Shown here piece after piece: positions 61,170-64,000 of a stretch of DNA of 64,000 nucleotides (its first letter is position 1; every line of letters begins with the position of its first letter). Both the position numbers and the translations under genes were made by a program. Source of the DNA: Motacilla alba alba (Eukaryota; Chordata; Aves; Passeriformes; Motacillidae); the NCBI RefSeq assembly GCF_015832195.1, contig NC_052016.1, forward strand, positions 32,137,129 to 32,201,128, read 5' to 3'. The notes under the pieces are model-generated. The model was not told the origin of the DNA. It saw nothing but the letters and a program-made list of their open reading frames with translations, and ran no database searches.

Positions 61170-61830
61170 CACCTGATCATCAGTAACCTGCAGGATGGTA
61201 CAGAAGATATTAACAGCTTCAGGAAAGAAACCAAATTCAGGGAAGTGGCTGACTCACTGGAGAGCAGAGCTGCAATTCAAAGGTCCTTGAGGACATGGAG
61301 AAATGGGATGACAGAACTTCACGTAGTTCAACAAAGATATGTGCAGAGTCTTCCACCTGTTGAAATAATCTCTGTGCAACACTGAAGGATGAGGACTTGC
61401 TGGGGAGTAGCTCTGAAGAAAACCAAAGGTTCCCAGTGAGCAAAAGTTGAAAATGAGTGTGCCAGCATGCCCTTGCGGCAAGGAGGGCTAAATGCGTGCC
61501 TGGCTGCAATGATGAGAGTGTAGATAGCAGGCCAAAGTAAATTATTATTCCCCTCTACTCAGCACTTCTGATGCTGTATGTAAAGCAATTTTGGGCTCCC
61601 AGATTATTTGGTTGGACATAAAAGAAAAATATTTTCATAATGAGGGTGGATCAGCACTGGAACAGGTGCCAAGACAGGTTGAAGTATCATTGTCTTGGGA
61701 GATTTCCAGATTTTGTCTGAGCAAGCTGATCTAATGTTGAAGTTAGCCCTGCTTTGAGCAGGGACTTGGATAAGAGACCTCCAAATTTCCTTTCCCCTGA
61801 AACTTTTCTCTGATTTCAAGGAGGATGCTG
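61170..61830 (+). mobile_element. CR1 LINE fragment (ORF2 end plus 3' region, internally deleted)
   Basis: The sense path is 'gggaagtggctgactcactg' (61238), 'acatggagaaatgggatgac' (61292), 'cttcacgtagttcaacaaag', 'ttgaaaatgagtgtgccagc', and 'attattcccctctactcagc' (61543). It then jumps to 'cataatgagggtggatcagc' (61635), 'ctggaacaggtgcca', 'ccctgctttgagcagggact' (61747) and 'agagacctccaaatttcctt'. The order matches the end of CR1 ORF2 through its 3' region, with an internal deletion near 61600. No complete octamer tail remains. Confidence 0.85.
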
Positions 61831-63019
61831 TAGTTCTTTTATCTGTGTGGGACAGGTATGGCTTGAAAGCTGAATTTGGAAGGGTCTGATGGGATATTTG
61901 TCCCATATCAGTCCCTTAAAATCTCTTGGCAGAGCTCTGTGTGTGCACGGGCCAATGCACAGCACAAGAAGGGCTGGTCTGTTCACCCTGCTGCTTACCT
62001 TCCCCTCTGCCACACACTCTCACCAAGGAACCTGTTGTGAATGGGCTAGAAACTCCCAGGCCCAATCTGCTTGTGCAACCAGAGGATTTCTGTGCACCTC
62101 TGAAGGTACAGGTTGTTCCCAAAATGTGGAAGGATGCCCCTCTAAAAGGCAGAGGATTTTCTTGGGAAGGAACTGGGATGGGAATATAGAAACTGTGTAC
62201 CAATTTCCAAACCCAGAGAGGTTTATGTTATGGTTGTTTCACTTAGCACAGAGAAGGAGTCATTTCTGGGTTAGATCACAGCAGTCACATAATGCATTAC
62301 AAACAGTTCAGAAAGTGAGAACCTAAAGCTACCAGAACGGGATTGACAAGTAGGTCAGCCTGCAATTAGCCATCTGAATGCAGTCCTAACTCCTGGGACA
62401 ACAATCTGGGATTTTAAACAAACTCAGAGAGATGTTTAATAGCTGAGAGAGGCGAGATTGTTGATTTTATGTCTCCTTCAAAACACAGCTGTCCATTATT
62501 GCTTCCTTCAAGTCATTACTCTCCTTTTATTGCCTTTTTACTCCATTCACAAACCTGAACTCCTCCTCTGTCCTCAATTTCCTCTGTACTGTCCCTTGCA
62601 GCTGATTTCCACAGGTTGCTTCCTTGTTGCTTAATCCTTTGCAAACTCTTTTGCTCTACCCCCACATCTCAGAAACACCTGCAAATGACCACGAAGCTGC
62701 CTGCAGAGAGATTAGGAGGACTGCTTGACAGGTGCAGGGCCAGCAGTTTCCCCTGGCTGCAGCAGGGACATGTGGCTGGACTCTCTAATGTGATAATAAC
62801 ATACGAAGTGTGCAGTGATGGCCATATGTTGTACTAATTCCTACGTACACAATGCCCTCTGCAGAACACCCAGCCAGGATGGAGGGCACTGACAGAAGTG
62901 CCATGGAGGGACACCTACCCTTCAGAGATAGTTGTAGAGAAGGAGGAAGGCTAAAATTGGTTCCTGGAAGTGAGCTAAAATCATCTCTGGTTAGGTCAGA
63001 CTGCAGTTGTATATGTCTT

Positions 63020-63056
63020 AAAAAAAAAGGAAAAAGGAAAAAAAAGAAAAGAAGCA
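63020..63056. repeat. Purine (A/G)-rich tract
   Basis: About 37 bp of A with scattered GG and G, with no pyrimidine. It lies 85 bp before the hairpin at 63143-63170. Confidence 0.9.
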
Positions 63057-63142
63057 GAACAACTTCCAGGGAACATCCATGGATAGGGGCAGATAGGGAA
63101 AAACCAGGTGACCCTTCAATACCCCTGAACAGCCACATAACA

Positions 63143-63170
63143 GGACATTTCAAGGGCTCTTGAAATGTCC
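63143..63170. repeat. Perfect inverted repeat, 12-bp stem, 4-nt loop
   Basis: GGACATTTCAAG, loop GGCT, CTTGAAATGTCC. It forms a tight cruciform or hairpin. It is not followed by a T run, and nothing around it looks transcribed. Confidence 0.95.
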
Positions 63171-63797
63171 CAGCCCCATGCCCACATTTTGGCTTAAATG
63201 CTGTGAGTGACAATTACCTTTGCTGCTATTGGCTTATGAATGACTGGCAGGTACCCAAAATTCTCCTGAGTCACCTTCCCCAGCAATTCAACAAGGCAAG
63301 GACCAGAATAAGCACTTGATGTAGCTGGGATTTCTCTGGTGACAGCAGGTAAGGAGAGGAAAATAGAGATTCTAAGCAGATTTCCTAGGCTGGACCAGCT
63401 CCAGTTTTGCTTGGAAGTGAAGGGTATTAGGGTACATTTTCTGTGCTGTACAAAAGAGAAGAGTCAGCACTTCCATCCAGATGCTCCGACCCATAGGCTA
63501 GGCAGAAAGAAGACAGCTGCTCTGCTTTGTACTTCGGCTTGCACAGAGGAAAGAGAAAGGTAGAAAAAGCCTTTGCTGAAGAACAGGCAAGGAAGGAGAG
63601 GAAGATGTGTCATATGAAAAAGCAGATACTGACTAATGGCACCATAGCTTAGTTGTCTCATGTTAGTCTTAAATTGCCCACAGTGGGAGGAAAGTCACTT
63701 TAACATCTCAATGTGGCACATAGAACTATTGTTTGAAGAAAAAAACCCTGAATATTGTTGAAGAAGTGATGGAAATGAGATTGTTTCACAGCTGGCT

Positions 63798-63872
63798 GCA
63801 CCAAGTTAGGGGTTGGAACTAGATAATCCTTAAAGTCCCTTTTAACCCAAACCATTCCATATTCTATGATTT
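63798..63872 (+). mobile_element. CR1 LINE 3' end fragment
   Basis: GGGGTTGGAACTAGATAATC, AAGTCCCTTTTAACCCAAAC and then ATTCTATGATT form a short, diverged CR1 3' terminus in plus orientation. Confidence 0.85.
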
Positions 63873-64000
63873 GAAGTTGGAGTCTTCTGTCCAGAGGTAG
63901 GTGGGAGCCCCCATATCAGCTGACATACTGGGGTAGGGACTGATGACCCCAGAGTTGAAAAGCACCCACCATTGTAGCTTGAATGCTTTATCAAGGATTG

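Larger units (their letters stand above)
61831..63797. other. Intronic DNA, nothing further recognised apart from the 63.1-kb hairpin and purine tract
   Basis: No coding, RNA or repeat-family signal beyond the two structural features listed. Confidence 0.6.
37174..64000 (-). other. LSAMP: LSAMP intron upstream of the Ig1 exon (partial)
   Basis: This is inferred intron, from the window edge to the acceptor at 37174-37175. The preceding LSAMP exon should carry the signal peptide and the start of Ig1, ending in an Ile-Leu-Arg stretch with the Arg codon split. No minus-strand reading frame here shows this, so that exon lies outside the window. The span holds many CR1 fragments and two CpG-richer blocks, at about 41.1-41.6 and 54.9-55.2 kb. 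Confidence 0.85.

Overview
The window is vertebrate nuclear DNA, almost certainly avian and probably from a songbird. It holds one recognisable protein-coding segment: a 233-bp exon on the minus strand (36941-37173). It encodes most of the first immunoglobulin domain of LSAMP (limbic system-associated membrane protein, an IgLON cell-adhesion protein). The rest reads as the two very long introns flanking that exon, which fits the large introns of IgLON genes. The avian assignment rests on many CR1 LINE remnants, with their typical 3' tails and decayed reverse-transcriptase segments, and on the exon residues. The songbird assignment rests on my recollection of one solo LTR family and is less secure.

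Layout. 1-36940 is the intron downstream of the exon in gene orientation. It has CR1 pieces at about 16.3-16.9, 19.0-19.1, 30.7-30.8 and 32.3-33.0 kb, two local tandem duplications (1.8 and 8.7 kb), several perfect inverted repeats (1.07, 12.7 and 28.6 kb) and a solo LTR (35970-36372) bounded by an exact 6-bp target-site duplication. The LTR lies only 568 bp beyond the exon's splice donor and in the same orientation as the gene. 37174-64000 is the upstream intron. It has CR1 pieces at about 38.5, 43.8-44.1, 47.1-47.4, 48.6-48.9, 56.6-56.8, 57.8-58.1, 61.2-61.8 and 63.8 kb, with a weak candidate at 60.2-60.5 kb. It also has a CA microsatellite (40.0 kb), a CpG-richer block at 41.1-41.6 kb, a smaller CpG/GT-rich block at 54.9-55.2 kb and a 12-bp-stem hairpin at 63.14 kb.

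No other gene is supported. I see no tRNA, rRNA, CRISPR array, bacterial or phage genes, or intact transposon. The many open frames of 60-197 codons lack recognisable domains, splice context or homology that I can name, and several are simply translations of CR1 remnants. Some intronic segments have the TAAT-rich or CpG-richer look of possible enhancers or alternative promoters, but that cannot be shown without cross-species alignment. I did not find a previously undescribed system. The most notable local observation is the sense-oriented solo LTR, with a polyadenylation signal, just downstream of a coding exon.
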